Origin: Streptomyces sp. DSM 15324
GTDB taxonomy: Bacteria > Actinomycetota > Actinomycetes > Streptomycetales > Streptomycetaceae
Direction of reading: 5' to 3'
Assembly (NCBI RefSeq): GCF_001514285.1
Contig: NZ_KQ949035.1
Coordinates: forward strand, 1-64,000
DNA length: 64,000 nucleotides
Below are positions 35,469-44,457 of this stretch, piece by piece. The notes under the pieces are model-generated. The model had not been told where the DNA came from. It was given only the letters and a program-made list of their open reading frames with translations, and made no database searches. The translations under genes and the position numbers were made by a program. Positions within the stretch are counted from its first letter, which is position 1; each line of letters begins with the position of its first letter.

Positions 35469-37259
35469 TCAGGTTTCTTCGTACCAGCGGTTCGGTCCGG
35501 GTGAGACACGATCGGGGGCCATTGCGGTGACGTCGGCCCCGGAGGGGGTCGGCCCGGTGTGCGCAGCCGGGGCGAGGTGCCGCGGGGTGTGGGCGGGGCG
35601 TTTCTTGTGCACGAAGGCCCGGCGCAGGGCGTGGTAGGGGGCGTTGGGGTCGTCGAAGGTCTCCCGCATCCGGGCGAGCTCCCGGTCCCGGAAGCCGGAC
35701 AGCGGGGTCAGGCTCTGGAGCCGGTCCAGTTCCGCCTTCTTGGCGGTGATCCTGGCCGCCGTCGCGGGCAGGGCGGCCAGGCGGGCGGCCAGCTCGGCGA
35801 CCTCGGGGGCGAAGGCGTCCGGGGCCCGGTCGACGAGCCGGTCGACGAGCCCGAGGCGGCGGGCGGCGGCCGCGCTCACGGGGAGGGCCTCGCTCATGAG
35901 GCGGGCGGCGGCGGCACGGCCGGCCCGGCGCGGGAGGGTGTGGGTCCAGTACTCCGAGCCGTACAGGCCCATCAGGCGGTAGTGGGGGTTCAGTACGGCG
36001 CCGGAGCGGCACCAGACCTCGTCGGCGGCGAGGGCGAGCATCACCCCGCCCGCGGCGGCGTTGCCCGCGACGGCCGCGACGGTCAGGCGGTCGGTGGTCG
36101 TCAGGACCGCTTCGACCAGGTCGTCGATGGCGTTGATGTTGGCCCAGGACTCGGCGGCCGGGTCGGCGGCGGCCTCGATGACGTTGAGGTGGATGCCGTT
36201 GGAGAAGAAGTCGCGCGCGCCGCCCAGCACCAGCACCGAGGTCGGCCGGTCGCAGGCCTCCCGGTAGGCGTCGAGCAGGCGCCGGCACTGCTCGGTGCTC
36301 ATGGCGCCGCCGGGGAAGGAGAAGGACAGGAAGCCCACGGTCCCCTCCTCGCGGTAGCGGATGTCCGACCAGCCGCGCTCCCGGGCGTCGGGCAGCCGGG
36401 GCGGAGGGCGGTCGGGCAGCGGCGGCAGCCGGTCGGCCAGGGCGAGCACGGCGGGCAGCTTGAAGGTGGGCGGCGCCCCGCGCAGCCGCCGCAGCCGCAG
36501 CTCGGGGATCCACACGGCGCCGTCGGCGGTGGCCCGGCAGATCGCCCCGGCCCGGGTGGCCAGCAGGTCACCGGGACGGCCGCGCAGCCGGTCCTCGGGG
36601 TGACCGCCGTGCAGGTACCACTCCTCGCCGAACAGCACGTCGAGCACACCGGGCTGGGAGTCCGCCGCCCGCAGCTTGCGCAGCACGGTCCGGGTGGAGT
36701 CCACGGCCCAGTCGATCCGCCGGACGCCCTGGTCGAGGTACGGGCGTGTCCGCAGCCGGGGGTCGGCCGCGCCGGCCGGGTCCTGGCCGAGCGGTACGTA
36801 CGTCCCCCCGGCGAAACGGTCCACGGCGAGCAGGACCGCCCGCAGGGCGGCGTCGGCGATCTCGCCCCGGTACAGGTCGCTCTTGGCCACCTCGGGGACC
36901 CGGCAGGGCACGCAGGCCCACACGTCGCCGGCGTCCATCTCGGCGTCGGCCCGCAGCACGGTGACGCCCCACTCGTCGAAGCCCTCGTGGATCGCCCAGT
37001 CCAGGGAGGACGGTCCGCGGTCGCCGGCCGGGCCGGGATGCACGACGAGACAGGGGTACGCCGTCCACACCTCCTCGGGGATCGCCGTGCGCAGCATCGG
37101 CGCGAGGACGAGGTCCGGTGCGTGGCGCCGTACGGCGTCCGGCAACGAGCCGTCGGGCAGGGCGAGTTCGACCGCCACCGAGTGGCCGCGGTCGCGCAGC
37201 TCGGCGTGGACGCGCTGGGTCAGGCTGTTGAACGCGCTGGCTACGAGCAGGATGTGCAC
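35469..37259 (-). CDS. hypX: hydrogenase maturation protein HypX (HoxX), CO-forming
   Basis: A 596-residue two-domain enzyme. Residues about 1-280 resemble N10-formyl-tetrahydrofolate-using formyltransferases (LVVHPGPAGDRGPSSLDWAI); residues about 300-560 resemble enoyl-CoA hydratase/isomerase (VAAVAGNAAAGGVMLALAAD; LNPHYRLMGLYGSEYWTHTL). HypX makes the active-site CO from formyl-THF under aerobic conditions. The GTG start has GGAGG 5 nt upstream. It sits 49 nt ahead of hhyS on the same strand and is likely the first or near-first gene of the operon. Its presence fits hydrogenase maturation in air. Confidence 0.93.
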   Translation of the reverse strand: MHILLVASAFNSLTQRVHAELRDRGHSVAVELALPDGSLPDAVRRHAPDLVLAPMLRTAIPEEVWTAYPCLVVHPGPAGDRGPSSLDWAIHEGFDEWGVTVLRADAEMDAGDVWACVPCRVPEVAKSDLYRGEIADAALRAVLLAVDRFAGGTYVPLGQDPAGAADPRLRTRPYLDQGVRRIDWAVDSTRTVLRKLRAADSQPGVLDVLFGEEWYLHGGHPEDRLRGRPGDLLATRAGAICRATADGAVWIPELRLRRLRGAPPTFKLPAVLALADRLPPLPDRPPPRLPDARERGWSDIRYREEGTVGFLSFSFPGGAMSTEQCRRLLDAYREACDRPTSVLVLGGARDFFSNGIHLNVIEAAADPAAESWANINAIDDLVEAVLTTTDRLTVAAVAGNAAAGGVMLALAADEVWCRSGAVLNPHYRLMGLYGSEYWTHTLPRRAGRAAAARLMSEALPVSAAAARRLGLVDRLVDRAPDAFAPEVAELAARLAALPATAARITAKKAELDRLQSLTPLSGFRDRELARMRETFDDPNAPYHALRRAFVHKKRPAHTPRHLAPAAHTGPTPSGADVTAMAPDRVSPGPNRWYEET

Positions 37260-37335
37260 GGCTGCCTCCGGGCGGACGGGCGGCAGGCGGGGATGACCGC
37301 CGGGGGCGATCCTCCGTCAACGCCGTCGACCGTCC

Positions 37336-37790
37336 CCGGCGACAGACGGCCGGGTCATCCGAAAGCGGACGCGACTCGGCCGTCCGGGCTCACGACGGTG
37401 CGGCCACGGGGAAGCACCGCGCGGCCCGGCCGCCACCGGCCGCGCGCAGGTGACGCACCACCGACAGGCCACGGCCGACGAAGGCCACCGCCGCAAGCGG
37501 GCGCGGCTCGGGCGTCCGGGCTCGCCGGGCAGACACGGGGGCGCACCGCGCGTACGGCGGCCACCGGCAGCGCCGGGCGACGCGCCGCCGACAAACCACA
37601 GCCGACGAAGACCACCGCCGAAAGCCGGCGCCACTCAGCCGTCCCAGCTCACCCGGCAGACACAGGAACGCACCACGCAGCCAGCCGCCAAACCCGCCCC
37701 GCCGGGCGACGCACCGCCAACAAACCACAGCCGACGAAGACCACCGCCCCCAGCGGGCGCGGCTCGGGCGTCAGTGCTCACCGGGCGGAG
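37336..37790. repeat. about 127-bp imperfect tandem repeat between hypX and the accessory pair
   Basis: A marker of the form ACAxxCCACxGCCGACGAA recurs near 37464, 37591 and 37720, with a diverged version near 37342, giving periods of 122, 127 and 129 bp and about three and a half copies. Each unit also contains a CGGGCAGACAC-like and a GCGCACC-like block. No SD or coding start is associated with it; the long open frames across it are compositional. It fills most of the 654-nt gap (37260-37913), which otherwise holds only the hypX promoter region. Confidence 0.7.
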
Positions 37791-37913
37791 GGCGGCCGCC
37801 CGGCCGCGCGGGGGACGCGTCGCTTGCGGGCTGCGGTCGGCGGAGGTCAGCGAACGCCGCGGACGTCGGCCGGGCGCCGCCGAGGTGGGGCGATCGGTGC
37901 CGCTCGGCGGGCG

Positions 37914-38171
37914 TCAGGGGTGGCGCAGGCCGCTGGTGATGCGCTGCCAGGGGGTGCGGGTGGCGCCGAAGTGGGTCTCGTGGTCCCAGACGTGGGTGCA
38001 CGAAGGGCACTGGAGGTGCAGCAGGCTGCCGACGTTGGAGAGCAGGTAGCGCCAGTGCGTGGCGCAGGTGCGGCGCTCCTCGCAGGTGGCGCAGCCCTGC
38101 TGGTCGTTGCAGCGGGGGCAGGCCACCCAGGCACGGCGGCCGGGGTCGGCCTGGGGGTCAAGCGGCAGCAT
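37914..38171 (-). CDS. small zinc-ribbon-like protein beside the hydrogenase genes
   Basis: An 85-residue protein beginning MLPLDPQADPGRRAW. Eight cysteines are arranged as CPRC, CATC, a further Cys in RRTC, and CPSC, with a conserved-looking THWRYLLSNVGSLLHLQCPS segment. This looks like one or two zinc ribbons or a rubredoxin-like fold. Its ATG lies inside the end of the upstream gene (14-nt overlap), so the two are coupled. Function unknown; its position upstream of hypX on the same strand suggests a hydrogenase accessory role. Confidence 0.75.
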   Translation of the reverse strand: MLPLDPQADPGRRAWVACPRCNDQQGCATCEERRTCATHWRYLLSNVGSLLHLQCPSCTHVWDHETHFGATRTPWQRITSGLRHP

Positions 38172-38415
38172 GCCCGTCTCCCCGGGGCGGCAGGACCCCC
38201 GCCGCGACGAGTTCGTCGTGGATGCGCTGCTGCTCGGGGCTGAGGCCGGAGTAGAGCAGTGCGTACGCCGCCTCCTCCCCGCGCAGCGCCTCGACCGGGT
38301 CCCAGTCGGCGCCGAGGGCGGCCATGACATGGGCCCGCCGGAGCATTTCGTGCGCGCTCAGGTCGACCGACCAGTCGAACGGTGCGCCGGGAGGGGTGGG
38401 GCCGTGGTGGGACAT
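38158..38415 (-). CDS. small helical protein (DUF6400-like) beside the hydrogenase genes
   Basis: An 85-residue protein from an ATG at 38415. The core is helical: DLSAHEMLRRAHVMAALGAD, then DPVEALRGEEAAYALLYSGL and QQRIHDELVAAGVLP. It resembles proteins labelled DUF6400 as I recall, not checked. It overlaps the zinc-ribbon-like gene and starts the minus-strand series that leads to hypX. No catalytic residue pattern is apparent. Confidence 0.7.
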   Translation of the reverse strand: MSHHGPTPPGAPFDWSVDLSAHEMLRRAHVMAALGADWDPVEALRGEEAAYALLYSGLSPEQQRIHDELVAAGVLPPRGDGHAAA

Positions 38416-38467
38416 GGTTCGAACGTAGGGAAGCGCTCCACGCTCGGGCAAGAGCAGGTGGGGGATG

Positions 38468-39171
38468 TCACAGCAGGTCACAGCGGGTGGGGCGGACGGG
38501 CGCGCCCGGTCGGTGGGTGATCTCCTGTTCGGCCCAGATGATCTTTCCTTCGCCCGGGTAGCGCGAACCCCACCGGTGGGCGAGCTGGGCCACCAGGAAC
38601 AGGCCGCGGCCTCCCTCGTCCAGGCTGCGGGCGTGCCGCAGCCGGGGAGCGGTGCTGCTGGCGCCGGAGACCTCGCAGGTCAGCCGGGTGTCGCGGAGCA
38701 GCCTCAGCCGGATGGGCGGGGTCGCGTAGCGCACGGCGTTGGTGACCAGCTCGCTGACGATGAGTTCCGAGGTCATCGCGAGGTCCGCCAGCCCCCAGGC
38801 CTCGACCTGGCGGGTGGCCCGGGCCCGGACGTCGGGGAGACGCGCAGGTCCACGTCGAGGGCACGGCCGTCACGGTGCCGTACCGACAGCTGACCGCTCC
38901 ACCCCGTGCCCGCGCGGCAGTGCGCGGCGACGCCCGTGCCCCGAGCCGGGTCCCCCGGGGCCGCCACGAGCCGCGCGGCGGAGCGGCCCACCAGGTCCGC
39001 CGCCGGCCGGCCCAGCAGGGCCGCGGCGCCCCGCGTCCAGCCGAGCACGACACCGTCCGCCCGCACGACCGCCGCCGCGTCGGTCGACGCGTCGAGGAGA
39101 TCACGCGGCTGGGCCGGAGGGGTGCCGGGCGCCTCTCGCGCAGCATCCGTGGCTTCTCGCGCAGAGTCCAT
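38468..39171 (-). pseudogene. frameshifted PAS-HATPase regulator remnant
   Basis: The reading direction starts at an ATG with GGGAGGG upstream (39171) and encodes a PAS domain (ASTDAAAVVRADGVVLGWTR; HRDGRALDVDLRVSPT). Near 38840 the sense continues in another frame as ATRQVEAWGLADLAMTSELI and SELVTNAVRYATPPIRLRLL, an RsbW-like HATPase that ends normally (GGRGLFLVAQLAHRWGSRY). The total of 704 nt is not a multiple of three. In relatives, GAF and SpoIIE domains lie between PAS and HATPase, so this is best read as an internal deletion with a frameshift. A sequencing error in the GGCCCGGGCC tract would instead leave a two-domain protein. Confidence 0.7.
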
Positions 39172-39297
39172 CGGGCCCTCCCTTGCACGACCCATGGTGC
39201 TGCCTGTCCGGCGGCGGCGCACGGTCGGGAACCGCGCGGTGCCCGGCGCTTCCCGGACGCCGTCGGCGGGCGCAGCATGGAAGGGAGGAGGTGGGCG

Positions 39298-41373
39298 ATG
39301 ACGGCCGAACCCTTCCCCTCCGAGGAGGACGTGTACGGCGCCGAGGCGGCGAAGGCACCTCCGCCCACCGGTCTGCTGGACATGCTGAGCGTGTCCGCGA
39401 TGGTGCTGGACGTCCACGGACGGATCGTGTTCTGGACCCCGCAGGCGGAGGAGCTGTTCGGCTACACCGCCGAGGAGGCCCTCGGAAAGTACGCGGCGCG
39501 GCTGTTCATCCACTCCCGGCATCTGAAGGCCGTGGTCCGGCTGTTCGCGGAGGTGCTGGAGACCGGCCGGAGCTGGGCCGGCACGTTCCCCATCCGGCAC
39601 AAGGACGGCAGCAGCAAGCTCATGGAGTTCCGCAACATGCGGCTCCAGGACGACCTCGGGGATGTGTACGCGCTCGGCATCGCCGCCGACCACACCCTGC
39701 TCCAGCGGGTGGAGACCGACCTCGCGCTGTGCGAGCGGCTGATCGACCAGTCCCCGATCGGGCTGGCGCTCCTCGACCCCGATCTGCGGTACCTGCTGGT
39801 CAATCCGGCGCTGGAGCGCATCGACGGCATCCCCGCCGAGGAGCACATCGGCCGGCGACTGCGGGACGCGCTGCCGCTGCCCGACGTCGGGACCATCGAG
39901 TCCGCGCTGCGGCAGGTGCTCACGACCGGGACGCCGCTGCTCGACCAGTACCACGTCGGCCGGCCGCCCGCCGATCCCGACCGCGAGCACGCCTGGTCGC
40001 TCTCCTTCTACCGGCTGGAGGACCCCGGCGGGCGGGTGCTGGGCGCGGCGGCCTCGGTCGTCGACGTCACCGAACGGCACCGGGCGGCGGCCGAGGCCGA
40101 CCGGGCCCGGCGGCGGCTCGCCCTGATCGCCGAGGCGTCCACCCGGGTCGGCACCACGCTGGAGGTGGACCAGACCGCCCGTGAACTGGCCGAGATCGCC
40201 GTCCCCCAGCTCGCCGACGTGGTCGCCGTGGACGTTCTCGACTCCGCCCTGGCCTGCCGCCGCTCCCGCAGACCGGACGACGGCCCGGAACTCTTCCGTG
40301 CCCTCGCACTCAAGGCCGCCCACCCGACCGTGGCGCTGCGCGCCGCCGACGCCCCCGGGGACGTGACCGCGTACGACGGGGACCGTCTGGTCACCCTGTG
40401 CGTCCACACCGGCCGGCCGGTCCTGGTACGTCATGTCGGTGCCGCCGACATCCCGCGCATCGCCCGGGACGCCGAGGCCGGCGCCCTGCTGGCGCGGGCC
40501 GGTGTCCACTCGTACCTCGCGGTGCCGCTGATCGCCCACGGCGAGGTGCTCGGCGCCCTCGACCTCAAGCGCACCCGCAATCCGCTCCCCTTCGACGAGG
40601 ACGACGTCGTCCTGGCCGGTGAGCTGGCCGGCCGGGCCGCGGTGGCCATCGACAACGCCCGCTGGTTCGAGAGCGTGCGCAACACCGCGCTCACCCTCCA
40701 GCGCAGCCTGCTGCCCGACCATCCGCCGCACCACGCGGGGCTGGACCTGGCCTCCCGCTACCAGCCCGCCCAGGCGACCAGCGAGGTCGGCGGCGACTGG
40801 TACGACGTCATCCCGCTGACCGACGACAAGACCGCGCTGGTCGTCGGTGACGTCATGGGCAACGGCATCGACGCTGCCGCGACCATGGGCCGGCTGCGCA
40901 CCGCGACCTGCGCCTACGCGGACCTCGACCTCGATCCCGGGGAAGTGCTCCAGCACCTCGACAAGATCACCTGCGATCTGGAGCACTACATCGTGACCTG
41001 CCTGTACGCGGTGTACGACCCCCGTACCCGGCAGTGCCGGATCGCCAACGCGGGACACATGCCGCCCGCGCTGGCCGGCCCCGGCCACCCCCCGGTGCTG
41101 CTCGACCTGCCGCCGGGTGCCCCGCTCGGGGTGGGCGGGGTCCCGTTCGAGACGACCACGACCGAGCTGGCGCCCGGCGACGCGCTCGTCCTCTACACGG
41201 ACGGTCTGGTCGAGACGCGGCACCACTCCATCGACGACCGCCTCGCGGTGCTGCTGGCCTTCCTGGACGAGCCGGACCGGCCGCTGGAGGAAATCTGCGA
41301 CCTGCTGCTGTACGGCCTGCGTCACCCCGACGACCACGACGACGTGGCGCTGCTCGTGGCTAGGGCGCTGTAG
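39298..41373 (+). CDS. PAS-PAS-GAF-SpoIIE (PP2C-type) phosphatase
   Basis: A 691-residue regulator that probably dephosphorylates an anti-sigma-antagonist. Residues about 20-140 and 145-260 are PAS domains (VSAMVLDVHGRIVFWTPQAE; LIDQSPIGLALLDPDLRYLL), about 275-435 a GAF domain (AGVHSYLAVPLIAHGEVLGA), and 450-691 a PP2C-type SpoIIE domain with metal-binding acids in EVGGDWYDVIPL, VVGDVMGNGIDAAATM and LVLYTDGLVE. The ATG is preceded by GGGAGGAG. No HATPase is attached. It is divergent from the frameshifted PAS-HATPase remnant, and its end overlaps the convergent GNAT gene by 14 nt. Confidence 0.92.
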   Translation: MTAEPFPSEEDVYGAEAAKAPPPTGLLDMLSVSAMVLDVHGRIVFWTPQAEELFGYTAEEALGKYAARLFIHSRHLKAVVRLFAEVLETGRSWAGTFPIRHKDGSSKLMEFRNMRLQDDLGDVYALGIAADHTLLQRVETDLALCERLIDQSPIGLALLDPDLRYLLVNPALERIDGIPAEEHIGRRLRDALPLPDVGTIESALRQVLTTGTPLLDQYHVGRPPADPDREHAWSLSFYRLEDPGGRVLGAAASVVDVTERHRAAAEADRARRRLALIAEASTRVGTTLEVDQTARELAEIAVPQLADVVAVDVLDSALACRRSRRPDDGPELFRALALKAAHPTVALRAADAPGDVTAYDGDRLVTLCVHTGRPVLVRHVGAADIPRIARDAEAGALLARAGVHSYLAVPLIAHGEVLGALDLKRTRNPLPFDEDDVVLAGELAGRAAVAIDNARWFESVRNTALTLQRSLLPDHPPHHAGLDLASRYQPAQATSEVGGDWYDVIPLTDDKTALVVGDVMGNGIDAAATMGRLRTATCAYADLDLDPGEVLQHLDKITCDLEHYIVTCLYAVYDPRTRQCRIANAGHMPPALAGPGHPPVLLDLPPGAPLGVGGVPFETTTTELAPGDALVLYTDGLVETRHHSIDDRLAVLLAFLDEPDRPLEEICDLLLYGLRHPDDHDDVALLVARAL

Positions 41374-42058
41374 CCGCGGGCGGGGCGCCGGAGCAGCGGC
41401 GGGGCGGGGTCGGCGAGGCGTGCCGCAGCCAGCGGGCGTCGATCACCCGGCCGTTGCCCAGCCGGTGGCGGGGCGGCCCGTCGGCCGTGACGAACCCGGC
41501 CCCGCGCAGGGCCCGCTCGCTCGCGGTGTTCGCGGGCTCGTAGCCCGCCCGCACGTCGTCCCGTCCGAGGTGGTCGTGGCCGAGGAGGGCGGCGGCCCGG
41601 AACAGCTCGGTGCCGAGCCCGAGGCCGCGGGCGTGCGGGGCGAGCCAGCCGCCGATCTCGCCGGTGTCGGGGGCCAGTTCGGTGCACCCGGCGTAGCGGC
41701 CGTCGTCGCGGCGGACGGCGACCAGGACGTGGGCCTGTCCCGGGGCGGGTTCGAAGGGCCGGGCCAGCAGCCGCGCGATCCCCGGGAGCGGGGGCCGGAC
41801 ACCGGCGTCGGCGGGGCGCAGCCGGACCAGGGCGTCGCGGACCCCCTCATCGGCCGTCACGCCCACGTCGTCCCAGCCGAGCCAGCGCTGGGCCTCGGGG
41901 TCGGCGCCGGCGGCCCGGCAGACCACGAGATCCAGCTGGGTCCGCGGCGTGTAGAGCAGCAGCCGCTCGGTGCGCAGGGTGTGCCTCCGCTCCCCGCAGC
42001 CGCCGGGCAGCGGCAGCCCGGGCGCCGCCGGCCCGCGCCGCCGACGTGACCAGATCAT
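41360..42058 (-). CDS. GNAT-family N-acetyltransferase
   Basis: A 232-residue acetyl-CoA-dependent transferase. The start of the fold is LRTERLLLYTPRTQLDLVVC, and the acetyl-CoA-binding motif A is HARGLGLGTELFRAA; RAGYEPANTASERALRGAGF is the typical RimJ/RimL-type C-terminal part. The ATG (MIWSRRRRGPAAP) follows GAGGGGGG. Residues before about 25 are a basic extension. Substrate unknown; proteins of this branch modify ribosomal proteins, antibiotics or small amines. Confidence 0.85.
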   Translation of the reverse strand: MIWSRRRRGPAAPGLPLPGGCGERRHTLRTERLLLYTPRTQLDLVVCRAAGADPEAQRWLGWDDVGVTADEGVRDALVRLRPADAGVRPPLPGIARLLARPFEPAPGQAHVLVAVRRDDGRYAGCTELAPDTGEIGGWLAPHARGLGLGTELFRAAALLGHDHLGRDDVRAGYEPANTASERALRGAGFVTADGPPRHRLGNGRVIDARWLRHASPTPPRRCSGAPPAATAP

Positions 42059-42291
42059 GAGCCCCCCTCGCTCGCCTTCCTCCGCCGTGTCGCCGTCCCG
42101 CCCCGTGCGGCCCGGCCCTCGCAGTGAGCGTAGGCCGCAGGGGCGGCCCGTCAACGGGGCTGCGCGGGGCCCGCCCCCCGTGCGGCGGGCCGGGCTGCGG
42201 CCCCCACGGGGGCGGCCGACAATGGGGGGCGGGGCGCGTGTCCGCCCCGCCCGCGATGCCTCGGGGGCGTCGGCCCGAGAGGAACGTGCCC

Positions 42292-44448
42292 ATGCCCGCT
42301 GAGGCTTCGCCGACCGCCCGGATCGGCACCCTCCTGGCCGCCGCGGGGTGGGCGGGGATCCTGCACCGGGCGGTGCGGGTGACGGTGGCGTCGGCCACGG
42401 CCTTCTACGCCTTCCTGTACGGCCTCGACGAGCCGGTCCTCGCCCTGTACGCGCTGTTCGGGCCCATCGCCCTCGGGCTGCTGTCCGCGGTACCCGGCTC
42501 CGGGCGGCAGCGTGCCGAGGTGATGCTGAAGGCGCTGCCGGTGGGCCTGGCGCTGGTGACGCTGGGGACGGCGCTGGCGGTACGGACCTGGGCGGCGGTG
42601 CTCGGGATGCTCGTCGTCGGCTTCCTGCTGGCGTTCGCCGCCGTCGCGGGGCCGCGTCCGGCCGGGGCGGCGCCGGGGCTCCAGCTCTTCTACATCCTGG
42701 CCTGCTTCCCGCCGTACGCACCGCAGACCCTGGGGCTGCGGCTGGCGGGACTCAGCACGGGGGTGGTGCTGCTGGCGCTGTGCGAGGTGGTCCTGCTGCC
42801 GCGGCCCGGGGACGCGACGTACCGCTCGGGCGTGGCGCGGGCCGCGGCGATCGCGGGCGACACCCTCGCGGGCCGGACCCGGCTGCCGCCCGCGACCCTG
42901 CGGGCCGAGGGCGAGCGGCTCCGGCTGTCGGTGTTCCCGCCCGCCGAGCGTCCGGCGGGCCCGGGCCGGGCGGCGCGGGGCCTCGCCCAGGCCGGCTCGG
43001 CGTCCCGCCGGCTGCTGGAACAGCTGGCCCGTCTGACGGAGACGGGACAACTGCACCACCTGCTCGGCGGCGGCCGGCCCGGCGACCGGGCGTCGAGGTG
43101 GCTGCTGCCCCAGGTGGCGGCGCGATGCGCGGACGGTGCCGAGGCGCTGCGCACGGGACGCCTCGCGCCGGTGCCGCGGCGGCTGGACGAGGCGATCGGC
43201 GCCTTCCAGCGGATGCGGATGCGGCAGGAGCCGCGGACCGGCACCGAGGGGCCGGGGACGGCGGCGGTGCTGCGCCGGCAGGCCGCGCTGCTGGGGGTGG
43301 CCGAGTCGGTGCGGGCGCTGGAGATCTCCGTACGGGTCGCCCTGGACGGGCGGCGCACCGCGCCGATCGAGCCACGGGAGCTGTTCTGGTACACCGACGC
43401 GCCGACGGCCCGGCTGTGGGTGCGCCGGTTCGCCGGCAACCTGACCGTCCGCTCGGTGCAGTTCCACAACGCGCTGCGGATCGCCCTGGCCCTGGGCGCG
43501 GCCCGGCTGGTGGCCGGGTCCCTCGATCTGACGCACGGGTTCTGGGTGCTGCTGGCGGTGCTGACGCTGAGCCGGACCACCGTCGGGGAGACCTGGGCGG
43601 CCATGCGGCAGGCGGTGGCCGGGAACCTGGTGGGCGCCGTCGCGGCGGGCGCGCTGCTGATCGGCCTCGGCGAGCACACCGACGCCTATGCGGCGATCCT
43701 GGCGCCGGGGATGCTGATCGCGTTCTCGGTCGGGCCGCTGCTCGGCATCGCGTGGGCACAGGCGCTGTTCACCCTGGTCGTGGCGACCGCGTTCGCCCAG
43801 ATCACGCCGGCCACCTGGCGGCTGGCGGAGGCGCGGATCGTGGACGTGGTCACGGGCAGTCTCATCGGTCTGCTGTGCGCGCTGCTGGCGTGGCCGTCGG
43901 GGGCCCGGCGTGAGGTACGGCGGACCATGGCCGGGCTGCTGCGGGAGTGCGCGTCGCTGATCCGGGCGACCGCCGCGGCACTGGCTGCGGTGCCGCCGGG
44001 CTCCGCGCCGCCCCCGTCGACGTTCCCCGCGCTGCACCGGATGCGGCTGGCGGAGTCCGCGTACGCGCAGTTCCGCAGTGAACCGGCGGCCCGGGCCGAA
44101 CCCGGCGCCGACTGGCACGGCGTCCTCGTCGCGACCCATCAGATCCTGCTCGGCGCCCACTGGCTGCCCCGCTTCGACCTGCCCTCGGCCGGTCTGCCGC
44201 CGGACGCGGTGCGCCGGGCGTGGGCCGACGCCCGGGCGACAGCCGGGACGGTCGAGCGGCTCGCGGCGCGGTGCGACGGGGAGCGACCGCCGCCGAAGGA
44301 GGCGCGGCCGCGGACCCCGCCCACGCCGGCCCCTCCCCTGGTCACCCTCGTCGACCTGGAGGTCTGGCTGCTGAGCCTGACCGCCCAGCTCTCCCGGGTC
44401 GAGGCGGCCCTGCCGGGGGCGCCCGGCCCGCACGGCCTCGGAAGGTAG
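42292..44448 (+). CDS. FUSC-family membrane transporter
   Basis: A 718-residue membrane protein with two hydrophobic blocks of about six helices each (residues about 25-185 and 400-540) separated by a cytoplasmic helical domain, the layout of the fusaric acid resistance/AaeB-type FUSC family. The second block carries the FUSC-like signature (FWVLLAVLTLSRTTVGETWA; RQAVAGNLVGAVAAGALLIG). The ATG has GAGAGG 9 nt upstream; a GTG two codons earlier is possible. It is followed after 9 nt by the membrane phosphatase, so they form an operon. Likely exports aromatic acids or similar amphiphiles. Confidence 0.85.
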   Translation: MPAEASPTARIGTLLAAAGWAGILHRAVRVTVASATAFYAFLYGLDEPVLALYALFGPIALGLLSAVPGSGRQRAEVMLKALPVGLALVTLGTALAVRTWAAVLGMLVVGFLLAFAAVAGPRPAGAAPGLQLFYILACFPPYAPQTLGLRLAGLSTGVVLLALCEVVLLPRPGDATYRSGVARAAAIAGDTLAGRTRLPPATLRAEGERLRLSVFPPAERPAGPGRAARGLAQAGSASRRLLEQLARLTETGQLHHLLGGGRPGDRASRWLLPQVAARCADGAEALRTGRLAPVPRRLDEAIGAFQRMRMRQEPRTGTEGPGTAAVLRRQAALLGVAESVRALEISVRVALDGRRTAPIEPRELFWYTDAPTARLWVRRFAGNLTVRSVQFHNALRIALALGAARLVAGSLDLTHGFWVLLAVLTLSRTTVGETWAAMRQAVAGNLVGAVAAGALLIGLGEHTDAYAAILAPGMLIAFSVGPLLGIAWAQALFTLVVATAFAQITPATWRLAEARIVDVVTGSLIGLLCALLAWPSGARREVRRTMAGLLRECASLIRATAAALAAVPPGSAPPPSTFPALHRMRLAESAYAQFRSEPAARAEPGADWHGVLVATHQILLGAHWLPRFDLPSAGLPPDAVRRAWADARATAGTVERLAARCDGERPPPKEARPRTPPTPAPPLVTLVDLEVWLLSLTAQLSRVEAALPGAPGPHGLGR

Positions 44449-44457
44449 GGGCGCGCC

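Noticed and set aside
37390..37728. Minus-strand frames in the 127-bp repeat region that look like repeated FVG-type peptides
   Set aside because: The apparent peptide repeats reflect the DNA repeat; the period is not a multiple of three and frames change between copies.
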